From positions 334,870-398,869 of the forward strand of contig SGPE01000029.1 of assembly GCA_004208945.1 (NCBI GenBank): DNA of 64,000 nt. The letters run 5' to 3'. This DNA comes from Pseudoalteromonas sp. CO133X. Its GTDB lineage: Bacteria > Pseudomonadota > Gammaproteobacteria > Enterobacterales > Alteromonadaceae. Below the pieces are notes generated by a model. It searched no databases, was not told where the DNA came from, and worked only from the letters and a program-made list of their open reading frames with translations. The number at the start of each line of letters is the position of its first letter. The stretch's first letter is position 1. The position numbers were made by a program, and so were the translations under genes. Positions 7,722 to 16,598 of the stretch are shown here, one piece after another.

Positions 7722-9462
7722 AAAACAACAGGGTTTTACGCTTATAACAGTATTAATTTTAACCGGAATGGCCAGTGTTGTTGTGCTTAGTTCATTACGA
7801 GAAAATATTGTTCAAGAGCGATTAAGTGGTAATTTCCAGAAAAAGCTCAATAGCCGCCTATTGGCAGAAAAAGGGGTGTTCGAGCAAGCTAAACTACTAC
7901 AGCAAACATTGAACCGTGAAGGTGTGCTGGCCATAGATGAACTAATTGATAAAACGGGTAATGCCAGTGGTGTAGGGGTGATTGGCGATGATGCAAAATT
8001 TACCGCTTTACTAAGCAAAAACCTTGATGGTGAACTGGAAATTGCAAGTTTAGGTCAACGTTATGCAGGTGATGCTCAAAGCAATTTAGTCGCTCGTTTT
8101 AGTGTGCAAGGGGGCAAAGGGAGTTCGGCATTTACCAATGCAATGGTGGGTTGTAAAGGTGTGAATTTGTCAGGTAGCGGCACCATCGATAGTTACGACT
8201 CAAGCCAAGGAAGCTACGAAGAGACAAAATCGAGTGATGGTGATGTATCGACAATTGATGGCGATTCAGATGTTGTTCTTTCAGGGCATTCACCTATTAA
8301 AGGTGACGTAAAAGCAACGGGTGTTATTTATTTAAATGGCTCATCTCCGATAATTGGTAATATACGCTCAAATACGGGAGTTAATATTTCATCAGGCAGT
8401 GGTTTACGTATTGATGGTAACGTATACACGCGAGGTTTTTATATCCATAAAGGTGGTCGGGTATCTGGGGTTGTTAGAGCCAACGGCGATGCTTCTATGC
8501 AGTGGTCAACTTATATTGATAATACACAAGGCGAAAGCTTAGACATTATGTATGGTGGAACGGGTAATTTTAAAGATACCTATAATAATCAGCAAGATGG
8601 TGTGCACTATAGTAATCGTAAGTTTAACGTGAACCCAAATGTAGAGCCCATCACAGTCGCAGATCCAAGTGCTCCAGATTATGACCCTACAAACCCTGAT
8701 ACAAGCTGTGATCCTTTAATCATCCCCGAGAAAATGGCACAGCTGCACAGCGACACCGACAGTTATCATTCGCTATCAATTGGGGCTACCCAACAGTTTA
8801 AACTAACCAATGAAAAGGGCTTTTTTAGCCAGAATGGTAGCCAAGTGATACTCCCAAGTTTAAGTGATGTATTTTTATTTGATACCAAGATTCAAAACCA
8901 ACCACATGGTTCGACAAGTAAGGAATATGTGTTTGCTCTAGACAAGTTAAAATTGACCAGTGATGGAAAAATGGAAGTTTCAGGGGGCGATGTTATTTTA
9001 TTTATTGATGGTGACTTTTCGATGGAAGGGGACACGCGTTTAACGATAAAAAAAGATAGCAGCTTAACGATACTTATCACTGGCAAAATTAATATAGGGG
9101 CCGGTGCGAGTGTGATCACAGAGCAAGAGGGCTTAACGACAAGTGGTCATCCATCGTTGTCATTCTATTCATCATTTACTGGTGTAAATGGTGTGCAATT
9201 TAGTGGTGCTGCAAATCTATATGCGGCAATTTACGCACCTTTAACAACAGTAAAATTATCGGGCAGTGGTGAACTGTTTGGTAGTGTTCGTGGTTCAACG
9301 ATTACTGCCTCAGGGGGCAGTGGCGCTCACTATGATGCTGGCCTTTTAAAAGTGCAAAATGGTGGAAAACCATCAACGCCTGCTCGAATCGTGTTTTTAG
9401 GTTGGCGTTATAAAACTGAAGAAACTATTCAACAAAACAGTGAAGGCACGTCTACTAACTAG
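7714..9462 (+). CDS. pilX: PilX-type minor pilin with long C-terminal beta-helix domain
   Basis: The protein has about 582 residues, three times the usual PilX length. The start is probably GTG 7714, preceded by GGTGGA, giving leader MSKKQQG; ATG 7702 is the alternative. The helix FTLITVLILTGMASVVVLSS lacks Glu+5, as usual for PilX/GspK tip subunits, and REN...QERLSGNF is a PilX N-domain hallmark. The remaining 430 residues are glycine- and serine-rich strands (repeated LSGSG, SGSGLRIDGNV, SGSGELFGSVRG) ending in a block I associate with DUF7305, a polymer-forming beta-helix. No pilY1 follows. The extension may take over a tip-adhesin function; that is inference. Confidence 0.8.
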   Translation: MSKKQQGFTLITVLILTGMASVVVLSSLRENIVQERLSGNFQKKLNSRLLAEKGVFEQAKLLQQTLNREGVLAIDELIDKTGNASGVGVIGDDAKFTALLSKNLDGELEIASLGQRYAGDAQSNLVARFSVQGGKGSSAFTNAMVGCKGVNLSGSGTIDSYDSSQGSYEETKSSDGDVSTIDGDSDVVLSGHSPIKGDVKATGVIYLNGSSPIIGNIRSNTGVNISSGSGLRIDGNVYTRGFYIHKGGRVSGVVRANGDASMQWSTYIDNTQGESLDIMYGGTGNFKDTYNNQQDGVHYSNRKFNVNPNVEPITVADPSAPDYDPTNPDTSCDPLIIPEKMAQLHSDTDSYHSLSIGATQQFKLTNEKGFFSQNGSQVILPSLSDVFLFDTKIQNQPHGSTSKEYVFALDKLKLTSDGKMEVSGGDVILFIDGDFSMEGDTRLTIKKDSSLTILITGKINIGAGASVITEQEGLTTSGHPSLSFYSSFTGVNGVQFSGAANLYAAIYAPLTTVKLSGSGELFGSVRGSTITASGGSGAHYDAGLLKVQNGGKPSTPARIVFLGWRYKTEETIQQNSEGTSTN

Positions 9463-9522
9463 CTATAAATAGTGTTAGGTCAACTAGTTGCCCTGACACG
9501 TTAAAAAAATTTAATTTCATTT

Positions 9523-9550
9523 AAACCTTTTGAATCTCCCCTTACGTCTA
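9523..9550 (+). promoter_or_regulatory. Putative ECF-type promoter, likely autoregulated
   Basis: AAACCTT at 9523-9529 and CGTCTA at 9545-9550 are about 15 bases apart, upstream of an ECF sigma gene. AACC/CGTC pairs are common ECF promoter elements, and autoregulation is usual in these operons. Confidence 0.45.
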
Positions 9551-9594
9551 ATACACTAAATTCACAATAATAATCATAAAGGACGACATCCAGG

Positions 9595-10146
9595 ATGTTG
9601 ATAGATGCAGAACAAGCGTTCGTCCAGCAAAGTGAGCATGCCTTAATTGAACGCGTTAAAAGCGGTGATCAAGGTGCTTATGCAACACTTTATGAGTTGC
9701 ATGTGAAGCGGGTTTATAGCCTTTGTTTGCGATTACTTGCAGATAAAGAGCACGCCGAAGATGCAACACAAGAAGTGTTTGTGCAGTTATGGCACAAAAT
9801 AGCGAACTTTGATGGGCGTTCACAGTTTTCAACATGGTTACACAGTGTCACCAGTAATATTGCGATTAGCTACATTCGCAAACACAAAAGCTGGTTTCAG
9901 AAAGTAGTGAGTTTTGAACAAAGTGGTATGGATGAGCAAAGTGCAGCTGATTGCAACGGTTTTAATGGTCTCGACAAATTAGTGCTGAGACTACCTGAGC
10001 GAGCACGTATGGTTTTTGTGCTCCATGCTATTGAAGGCTATCGCCATGAAGAGATAGCAAGCATGCTTGATATGGCAGTCGGTTCAAGTAAATCGCAATT
10101 TCACCGTGCAAGGCAGTTATTAAAAGAGTGGTATGAAAATGAGTAA
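9595..10146 (+). CDS. ECF RNA polymerase sigma factor
   Basis: This 183-residue sigma-70 family protein has region 2 at about residues 20-90 (YATLYELHVKRVYSLCLRLL, then DATQEVFVQLWHKI and FSTWLHSVTSNIAI) and region 4 at 125-178 (LPERARMVFVLHAIEGYRHEEIA). There is no region 1 or 3, as in ECF factors. It is followed by an overlapping gene for a small membrane protein, probably its anti-sigma factor, and by an exported DUF4097 protein. The signal it answers to cannot be read from the sequence; envelope stress is likely by analogy with similar operons. Confidence 0.9.
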   Translation: MLIDAEQAFVQQSEHALIERVKSGDQGAYATLYELHVKRVYSLCLRLLADKEHAEDATQEVFVQLWHKIANFDGRSQFSTWLHSVTSNIAISYIRKHKSWFQKVVSFEQSGMDEQSAADCNGFNGLDKLVLRLPERARMVFVLHAIEGYRHEEIASMLDMAVGSSKSQFHRARQLLKEWYENE

Positions 10147-10621
10147 GCCAGAATTTGAACAATTTTTAAATGACTCGCTTAATCAAAAGCAAGATATTGG
10201 TCCAGAAAAAGATCTCTGGCAGGGTATTGAGCGAGCAATTGCAAGGCCGCAAACGCAGCAATCAGATAAGCCAACGCATGGCTGGAATAAGCTCGCTGCT
10301 GTTGCCGCTTGTTGTATTGCTGCACTTTTAACTGTGCAGCTTTTTGTAGGCCAACACGGTGAGTCAAACAGCATGATGGCAATGAGCAATTATTTTACTA
10401 AGCAAAAGCAAGGTTTATTAGTGCAGTATCAAAACCAACCTGCATTAACAGATAACTGGCAGCAACAGTTAAAAGAGTTAGAAGAAGCTGAGAGTGCCAT
10501 CAAGCAGGCTCTCGAGAATGAACCAGAAAACCCTGCTTTATTACAAATGCTATCGCAGGTTTATCAGCAACAATTAGATTTAATTAACAAGGTGCATGCA
10601 CCGAAGTGGCAAACGATTTAG
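10133..10621 (+). CDS. Probable membrane anti-sigma factor
   Basis: This 162-residue protein starts inside the end of the sigma gene (ATG 10133 or 10139; the second has better spacing from AAAAGAG). Residues 1-45 are cytoplasmic and acidic, and one membrane helix lies near residues 50-72 (LAAVAACCIAALLTVQLFVG). The periplasmic part is predicted helical and glutamine-rich. There is no zinc HxxxCxxC anti-sigma motif. Its role is inferred from position, overlap and topology rather than from a recognised domain. Confidence 0.65.
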   Translation: MKMSKPEFEQFLNDSLNQKQDIGPEKDLWQGIERAIARPQTQQSDKPTHGWNKLAAVAACCIAALLTVQLFVGQHGESNSMMAMSNYFTKQKQGLLVQYQNQPALTDNWQQQLKELEEAESAIKQALENEPENPALLQMLSQVYQQQLDLINKVHAPKWQTI

Positions 10622-10632
10622 GAGTAACAATT

Positions 10633-11574
10633 ATGAAATTACTAGTCTTAACATTAGGATTACTGCCACTGATGGCAATGGCAGGACAAACCATTAATGA
10701 ACAAATTGATGTACCTGCAAATAAACGCATTTTTATTGAAAACCAACGTGGTGATGTGCGCATTGAAGGGTGGGATAAACCACAACTTAAAATCGAAGGT
10801 GAGCTTGACGATAAAGCACAAGGTTATCGTTTAGAGGTTGAAGGCAGCCGTGTTGAATTTATCGTAAAAATGCCGCGTAACTTAAGTGGTTGGAATAGCG
10901 GCGATGGCTCTCGTTTAACTATTTACATGCCAAAAAGCAGTGAGCTTGAGTTTGCTGGGGTGAATGTAACGGTCAGTGCCAAAGAGCTTGAAGCGGGCGC
11001 TGAGATCGATACCGTCAATGGCGATATTACAGTGCACAATATAAGTGGCAACATGAGCTTTGAAACGGTCAATGGGGATGTAAATGCTCATGACCTGAAC
11101 GGAGATATTCGCTTTGAAACCGTCAATGGCGAAATTAACGATAAAAACTCGCAAGGTGCGTTACGCTTTACCGCGGTGAATGGCGATATTAAGTCAAAGA
11201 CCAAAGCGCAAGATGTGCGTCTTGAAAACGTAAACGGTGATATCGACTTTGCTTTTGATGCAATTAAAAAACTGCGGATCAATACCGTAAACGGTGAAGC
11301 TGAAGTTCACATCAATAAGCTGCTTGAAGATGCTAATATTCGTTTTGAATCAGTCAGTGGTGACGCCGAGTTTTACTTCCCAACTGATGTATCGGCAAAG
11401 TTTGAAATTGAAGCGCATGCTAACGGTAAAATTGTAAATGAGCTCAGTGATGACAAAGCGACTAAAGCGAAATACGGCCCATCTAGCGACTTAGAATTTA
11501 GTATTAACGGTGGGGATGCTGATATCGAAATGGATACCATTAGCGGGCGTATTGAACTTCGTAAACAGAAATAA
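10633..11574 (+). CDS. Exported DUF4097 repeat protein
   Basis: The ATG at 10633 follows GGAG and gives a 313-residue protein with signal peptide MKLLVLTLGLLPLMAMAGQ. The body carries about seven repeats of some 19 residues with the motif VNGD/VNGE (IDTVNGDI, FETVNGDV, FETVNGEI, FTAVNGDI, LENVNGDI, INTVNGEA, FESVSGDA). This predicts a right-handed beta-helix of the DUF4097/putative-adhesin type. No anchor or export partner is visible, so it is probably periplasmic or surface-bound. It is the third gene of the ECF operon and thus a likely target and effector of that system. Confidence 0.8.
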   Translation: MKLLVLTLGLLPLMAMAGQTINEQIDVPANKRIFIENQRGDVRIEGWDKPQLKIEGELDDKAQGYRLEVEGSRVEFIVKMPRNLSGWNSGDGSRLTIYMPKSSELEFAGVNVTVSAKELEAGAEIDTVNGDITVHNISGNMSFETVNGDVNAHDLNGDIRFETVNGEINDKNSQGALRFTAVNGDIKSKTKAQDVRLENVNGDIDFAFDAIKKLRINTVNGEAEVHINKLLEDANIRFESVSGDAEFYFPTDVSAKFEIEAHANGKIVNELSDDKATKAKYGPSSDLEFSINGGDADIEMDTISGRIELRKQK

Positions 11575-11582
11575 CGAACAAT

Positions 11583-11605
11583 AAAGCGGGAAGTTTTCCC
11601 GCTTT
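11583..11605 (+). terminator. Terminator of the ECF operon
   Basis: The stem AAAGCGGGAA/TTCCCGCTTT ends in a short T-tract just after the DUF4097 gene. Confidence 0.75.
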
Positions 11606-11668
11606 ACTATTTGCACAGCCTTTGCAAGTCGATAGAATAGAGCCATTCAATTTTAGTTTTGTGATGTT

Positions 11669-13048
11669 ATGGCCAAACCAGATAAGCAAGTCGATACCTT
11701 AAAAGTCCCTCCCCATTCAATAGAAGCTGAGCAATCTGTTTTAGGTGGTTTAATGCTTGATAATCAAGCGTTTGACCGTGTTGCTGAGTTAGTGGTTGCA
11801 CAGGATTTTTATACCCGCACCCATAAGCTGATTTTTGAAGCTATGGTGAGCCTTGCTGAAGGTGGTGATCCGATTGACTTAATCACTATTTCTGAAAATT
11901 TAGAAAAAAACAATCAGTTAAGCAGTATAGGTGGTTTCGCCTACCTTGCTGAAATAGCGAAGAACACACCAAGTGCGGCAAACATTGATGCCTACGCGAA
12001 TATCGTACGAGAACGTGCTGTTATCCGTGAGATGATTGGTGTTGCAAACGAAATTGCCGAAGCCGGTTTTAGCCCAGAAGGGCGTACCAGCCATGACTTA
12101 CTCGACTTCGCTGAAAGTAAAGTATTCAAAATTGCAGAGCAGCGTACAAAAAGCACTGAAGGCCCACAAAGCTTACACAGTATTCTAGAAAAAACCGTTG
12201 ATAAGATTGAAGAGCTTTACCAGTCGCCGCAAGATGGTGTAACGGGTGTTAGTACGGGGTATGCCGATCTAGATAAAATGACGGCGGGTATGCAGCCTTC
12301 AGACCTTATTATCGTGGCGGCACGTCCATCGATGGGTAAAACCACCTTTGCGATGAACTTAGCGGAACACGCTGCAATGACACAAGATAAGCCAGTACTT
12401 ATTTACTCACTAGAGATGCCGTCAGAGCAAATCATGATGAGGATGCTGGCATCGCTAGGCCGAATTAACCAAACTAAGGTGCGTACTGGTCAGCTTGATG
12501 ATGATGATTGGGCGCGTTTGTCGTCAACCATGGGCTTGTTGATGGAAAAAGGTAAAATGTATGTGGATGATGCATCAGGCCTAACACCAACGGATGTGCG
12601 CTCGCGAGCGCGCCGTATTGCTCGTGACCATGGCGGTATTAGTATGATCATGGTCGATTACTTGCAGTTAATGCGTGTGCCAAGCTTGTCGGATAACCGT
12701 ACCTTAGAGATTGCTGAAATCTCACGTTCATTAAAAGCACTGGCAAAAGAACTGCAATGTCCGGTTATTGCACTATCGCAGCTTAACCGTACCCTAGAGC
12801 AACGTGCCGATAAACGCCCAATCAACTCCGACTTACGTGAATCGGGCTCAATCGAGCAGGATGCCGACTTAATCATGTTTATTTACCGTGATGAAGTATA
12901 TAACGAAGACAGTACAGAAAAAGGCGTGGCCGAAATCATCATAGGTAAGCAACGTAACGGCCCGATCGGTAAAGTACGTTTAACCTTCCAAGGTCAATTC
13001 TCGCGTTTTGATAACTACGCGGGTCCTGCAATGGATGATGAATATTAA
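11669..13048 (+). CDS. dnaB: DnaB, replicative DNA helicase
   Basis: This 459-residue hexameric helicase unwinds DNA 5' to 3' at the replication fork. The N-terminal domain (HSIEAEQSVLGGLMLDNQAF) interacts with primase; the RecA-like C-terminal domain carries Walker A ARPSMGKTTF near residue 220, MVDYLQLM (Walker B) and LSQLNRTLEQRADKRP with SDLRESGSIEQDAD. There is no intein. The stop overlaps the alr start by one base (TAATG), an arrangement also conserved in related genera. Confidence 0.98.
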   Translation: MAKPDKQVDTLKVPPHSIEAEQSVLGGLMLDNQAFDRVAELVVAQDFYTRTHKLIFEAMVSLAEGGDPIDLITISENLEKNNQLSSIGGFAYLAEIAKNTPSAANIDAYANIVRERAVIREMIGVANEIAEAGFSPEGRTSHDLLDFAESKVFKIAEQRTKSTEGPQSLHSILEKTVDKIEELYQSPQDGVTGVSTGYADLDKMTAGMQPSDLIIVAARPSMGKTTFAMNLAEHAAMTQDKPVLIYSLEMPSEQIMMRMLASLGRINQTKVRTGQLDDDDWARLSSTMGLLMEKGKMYVDDASGLTPTDVRSRARRIARDHGGISMIMVDYLQLMRVPSLSDNRTLEIAEISRSLKALAKELQCPVIALSQLNRTLEQRADKRPINSDLRESGSIEQDADLIMFIYRDEVYNEDSTEKGVAEIIIGKQRNGPIGKVRLTFQGQFSRFDNYAGPAMDDEY

Positions 13049-14127
13049 TGCGTTTAGCCATTGCTGAAATTAACCTAAAAGCGCTTGCTCACAATTTAGC
13101 ACAGGTGAAGCGCTTTGCACCTGATTGCAAAGTAATGGCTGTATTAAAAGCGAATGCTTATGGTCATGGCTTAGTTAAAATCGCCCAATACTTAAATGAT
13201 GCGGATGCATTTGCGGTTGCACGTATTGACGAAGCGCTAGCGCTTCGTGCCGGTGGATTGACAAAACCTATAGTGTTGCTTGAAGGCTTTTTTCATAAAG
13301 ATGATTTACCCATTCTTTTAGCGAATAACTTTCAAACCATTATTCATGATGAAAATCAGCTAAAAGTGCTTGAAGAAGCACAGTTAGATGCGCCTATTGC
13401 ATGTTGGTTAAAAGTGAATACCGGCATGCATCGTTTAGGTATTTCACCGTCACAGTTCGAAGGGTTTTATAGCCGCCTAAAAGCCAGTAAAAATGCGCAC
13501 AATAACATTAAGTTGATGACTCATTTTTCATGTGCTGATGATATTAACGATGATAAAACTGCGCAGCAGATTGCTTTGTTTGATGGCTTGGTTGCAGGAA
13601 AAGGTCAGCGTCATTGCTTGGCAAACTCCGCAGGCATTATCGCATGGCCTAACGGACATGGTGACTGGGTTCGACCAGGGCTGATGCTGTATGGGGTGTC
13701 GCCTATGCTAAATAGTATTGGTCAACAACATGGCTTAGAGCCTGTGATGCGTTTAAAAACCCGTGTTATTGCGATTCGTGATGTTGACGCGAATCAGTGT
13801 GTTGGTTATGGCGGTCGTTGGCACAGTGATAAACCAACCAAGCTTGCTGTGGTCGCGATGGGGTATGGTGATGGTTATCCACGACACGCAGAGCAGGGCA
13901 CACCGGTCGTTATTAAATCACAACGCTACGGCATTGTTGGCAGTGTGGCGATGGATATGATCACGGTTGATATTGGCGATAACCTCGACAACATCAAAGT
14001 GGGTGATGAAGTGATCATGTGGGGGCCTGAGCTTCCCGTTGAAGAAGTTGCCCAATGCGCGACAACCATTCCTTATGAGTTACTGTGTAATATAACCCCA
14101 CGCGTAAGCTACGAGTATCAAGAGTAA
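13048..14127 (+). CDS. alr: Alanine racemase
   Basis: This 359-residue PLP enzyme interconverts L- and D-alanine for peptidoglycan synthesis in the cytoplasm. The PLP lysine is in MAVLKANAYGHGL (about residue 35). The second catalytic base, the tyrosine of VGYGGRW, is near residue 254, and SVAMDMITVDIG follows. It is translationally coupled to dnaB by a one-base overlap, as in E. coli, where dnaB and alr are adjacent. Confidence 0.97.
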   Translation: MRLAIAEINLKALAHNLAQVKRFAPDCKVMAVLKANAYGHGLVKIAQYLNDADAFAVARIDEALALRAGGLTKPIVLLEGFFHKDDLPILLANNFQTIIHDENQLKVLEEAQLDAPIACWLKVNTGMHRLGISPSQFEGFYSRLKASKNAHNNIKLMTHFSCADDINDDKTAQQIALFDGLVAGKGQRHCLANSAGIIAWPNGHGDWVRPGLMLYGVSPMLNSIGQQHGLEPVMRLKTRVIAIRDVDANQCVGYGGRWHSDKPTKLAVVAMGYGDGYPRHAEQGTPVVIKSQRYGIVGSVAMDMITVDIGDNLDNIKVGDEVIMWGPELPVEEVAQCATTIPYELLCNITPRVSYEYQE

Positions 14128-14135
14128 CCTTGTAG

Positions 14136-14375
14136 TTACTCTTTAATGAAATACACGTCGCTAAATCCCATTCGTGCAAACTCTTGATCACGAAAGTTAC
14201 GCACTGCTGAGGAGCCTTTTGAAGTCATTTCGACTTGCTGCTCCATTTTTAAATAACTCGTTAAATCAATACCTTCAGCCGCTGCAATCGCATGGTACAT
14301 ATCGCGGTATTTATCTTTAGCAAAATTGATTTCGCGAGGTTGGTTTTTAAATTTGTAAGTGATGCGGCGTGCCAT
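14136..14375 (-). CDS. DUF2960 family protein
   Basis: This 79-residue basic protein (MARRITYKFKNQPREINF, then AIAAAEGIDLTSYLKMEQQVE) matches my memory of DUF2960, a small family in Alteromonadales and Vibrionales with no known role. It has no signal peptide or membrane segment. It is convergent with alr, nine bases away, and divergent from the YkoF-like gene. Confidence 0.7.
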   Translation of the reverse strand: MARRITYKFKNQPREINFAKDKYRDMYHAIAAAEGIDLTSYLKMEQQVEMTSKGSSAVRNFRDQEFARMGFSDVYFIKE

Positions 14376-14490
14376 AATGAATCCTCAAAGTTTATCGGGG
14401 CTGATTTTACACTAAAAAATAGCCATAGCCATGACTTGTTAGTATAAGCGGGTTACAATGCCATACTTTTCAAAGACTCGGTAAATCATA

Positions 14491-14748
14491 ATGAAACTTT
14501 CAGTAGAGATCAGTAAGTACCCACTACATCAAGACTACATTCCATTTATCAAAGGTTTTATTGACCGTGTAAACAGTTATGAAGGGCTTAAAGTAATCAC
14601 CAATACCTTGTCTACTCAGATTTTTGGTGATTATGATTTAGTGATGTCTGTATTGAATACTGAAATCAAACGTTCTTATGAAGAGTTTGGCAAAGCGATT
14701 TTTGTGTGTAAGTTTTTACATGGCGATTTATCGCCTAGCGATGATTAA
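14491..14748 (+). CDS. YkoF-like thiamine-binding domain protein
   Basis: This 85-residue protein has a ferredoxin-like pattern (MKLSVEISKYPL, then GLKVITNTLSTQIFGDYDLVM) like the YkoF/MTH1187 family, members of which bind thiamine or its pyrimidine moiety. The next two genes encode a PnuC-type vitamin transporter and a small-molecule kinase, so the three probably form a salvage operon. The substrate of the trio is not certain; thiamine is the best guess because of this protein. No TPP riboswitch is recognisable upstream. Confidence 0.65.
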   Translation: MKLSVEISKYPLHQDYIPFIKGFIDRVNSYEGLKVITNTLSTQIFGDYDLVMSVLNTEIKRSYEEFGKAIFVCKFLHGDLSPSDD

Positions 14749-14770
14749 TACCACAAGGTTACAGTAAAGC

Positions 14771-15394
14771 ATGGATTTTTTGACAGACACGTTTGCAGGA
14801 TTTACTGCGATGTCTCTTTGGGAATATATTGCAGTTGCACTATCAATGGCGTATTTACTACTTGCGATTAAAGAAAGCCTATGGTGCTGGCCAGCCGCCT
14901 TTATAAGTACCTTTATTTATACCGTAATGTATTGGAATGGCGCACTTTTGATGGAGTCGCTACTTAATTTTTATTATATGTATATGGCGGTATATGGGTG
15001 GATGGTCTGGCGTCGAGGGATGAATAATAAAGATCATCTACCGATTATTTCATGGTCGTTAAAAAGACATGCTGTTATCTTGCTTTTAACCTCATTAATT
15101 TCAGTGATTATTGGCTTTGTAATGGCTAATTATACCCATGCTGATTTTGCCTACCTTGATAGTTTTACAACCTGTTTTGCTGTTGTTACGACTTATTTGG
15201 TTGCTAAAAAGGTGCTCGAAAATTGGTTATACTGGATTGTGATTGATGCTGCATCAATGTACCTGTACTTTGAAAAAGGGTATTACCCAACACTCGTTTT
15301 ATTTGTTTTTTATACGGTTATGGCGGCGTGGGGCTTTAAAACTTGGTATGAAGAATACGAGCAACATCAAGCTAAGCCACTTGCACAGTTATAA
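14771..15394 (+). CDS. PnuC/PnuT family vitamin transporter
   Basis: This 207-residue inner membrane protein has seven or so hydrophobic helices (WEYIAVALSMAYLLLAIKES, LLMESLLNFYYMYMAVYGWM and onward). It has the family signature NWLYWIVIDAASMYLYFEKG near the end. The family takes up nicotinamide riboside (PnuC), thiamine (PnuT) or other vitamins by facilitated diffusion with trapping by phosphorylation. The YkoF-like gene upstream and the kinase overlapping its stop favour thiamine (PnuT), but nicotinamide riboside cannot be excluded from sequence alone. Confidence 0.8.
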   Translation: MDFLTDTFAGFTAMSLWEYIAVALSMAYLLLAIKESLWCWPAAFISTFIYTVMYWNGALLMESLLNFYYMYMAVYGWMVWRRGMNNKDHLPIISWSLKRHAVILLLTSLISVIIGFVMANYTHADFAYLDSFTTCFAVVTTYLVAKKVLENWLYWIVIDAASMYLYFEKGYYPTLVLFVFYTVMAAWGFKTWYEEYEQHQAKPLAQL

Positions 15395-16200
15395 TGAAAA
15401 CAGAGCAACAAATTCATGCGCTATTTACGCGCTTTAACTCTAGCTTATCGATTACCTCAATTAGCCCGTTGGTCGAGGGATTAAGCAATGATAACTACCT
15501 AGTAAAAACATCAACCAAGGCTTTCTTAGTTAAGCATTATCGCGACCACTGGCCGGCGATAGGGCTAGCTGCGCAAGCGCATTTTGCTAAACAAAGTTGC
15601 TGCCCAGCACCGCTTTGGTTAGAGCAGGCAACTGATACTGCCATTTTTGACTACGTGGCGGGTAGCATAGCAAGCGGTGAGTTTTGTAGCAGTTTATTAC
15701 CTGATTTAGTTAATTTGCATCGCTACCCAGTGCTAACCGAGCCCATGGATATTGCCTATGAAATTAACTACTACCGGCAAACAGCACGGTATCAGCAGCA
15801 TGCGAGTTTAATTGGACAATCGCTCGCGTACATTGCTGCTGCGCCAAAAGATATGGGCTTTTGCCATAACGATTTGGTAAAAGAAAATATCATAGTGAAC
15901 GAATCGGGCATGTTTTTAATCGACTTTGAATATGCCAAAAGTAATGATGTTTATTTTGACTTGGCTGCGCTGGTGGTGAGTTTTGGACTCAATGATTCGC
16001 AGCAACTGCAGTTACTTAAAAACTACCAATCACTTGTGTGCGAACACCGTGAATTCAACTTATCGCTTGAAAAGCTTGCTGCGTTTCATGCTGTATTTTT
16101 ACTATTGTGTATTTGTTGGTATGAACAACGCGGTGCAATGGATAAAGTGGCGCCACTGCTTACACAGCTTAACCACTTTATTAAGGAAGTAAAAAATTAA
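15394..16200 (+). CDS. APH/choline kinase-family phosphotransferase, probable vitamin kinase
   Basis: This 268-residue cytoplasmic protein has the kinase-like loop FCHNDLVKENIIV (the HxDxxxxN catalytic loop) near residue 160 and LIDFEYA (metal-binding DFE) shortly after. The general fold is that of choline, thiamine (ThiK) and aminoglycoside kinases. Its ATG overlaps the transporter stop by one base (TAATG), so the two are made together. Phosphorylating the imported vitamin would trap it inside. Thiamine kinase is the most likely role given the operon; this is inference. Confidence 0.75.
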   Translation: MKTEQQIHALFTRFNSSLSITSISPLVEGLSNDNYLVKTSTKAFLVKHYRDHWPAIGLAAQAHFAKQSCCPAPLWLEQATDTAIFDYVAGSIASGEFCSSLLPDLVNLHRYPVLTEPMDIAYEINYYRQTARYQQHASLIGQSLAYIAAAPKDMGFCHNDLVKENIIVNESGMFLIDFEYAKSNDVYFDLAALVVSFGLNDSQQLQLLKNYQSLVCEHREFNLSLEKLAAFHAVFLLLCICWYEQRGAMDKVAPLLTQLNHFIKEVKN

Positions 16201-16379
16201 AGGCCGCCAATTCGCTCGGCGAGTTCTTTATACTTTTTTACATCTTCTGGTTCAAATAAAGGCTCACCTTTGTCATCTTGTGATTTCGAGATTAGTAAAT
16301 GCTCGCGAGCAAGTCGTTTAACACGTTCGACTTTTACACCTAAAAATTCTGCAACTTGCTCTGTAGACATTAAACTCAT
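16197..16379 (-). CDS. Small helix-turn-helix DNA-binding protein
   Basis: The ATG at 16379, preceded by AAGGGGA, gives a 60-residue protein; an upstream ATG at 16403 lacks a site. MSTEQVAEFLGVKVERVKRLAREHLL is a MerR/excisionase-like helix-turn-helix, followed by a winged segment (DDKGEPLFEPEDVKKYKEL). It could be a small transcription factor or a relic excisionase, although no mobile genes adjoin it. Its stop overlaps the stop of the convergent kinase gene by three bases. Confidence 0.65.
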   Translation of the reverse strand: MSLMSTEQVAEFLGVKVERVKRLAREHLLISKSQDDKGEPLFEPEDVKKYKELAERIGGL

Positions 16380-16598
16380 ATTCAAATTCCCCTTACACGG
16401 CAATGAGTGCCATTTGTTATTTAATTTATTAAGTATACGTTAATACCGTGGTTCTGCCCGAATGTGAAGTGTTTTAATGCAATTTGCTGAATTTATAAGC
16501 ATATAGGGCTTTAGATGCTAGCATTTAAGGCAAGATGCCATTATCATTGCCGAGTTGTCATACTGATATCGCGAGTCAGTATTGATGACGACAAATGT

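Noticed and set aside
14376-14490. TPP riboswitch in front of the vitamin operon
   Set aside because: The region is short and shows no CTGAGA-type core.
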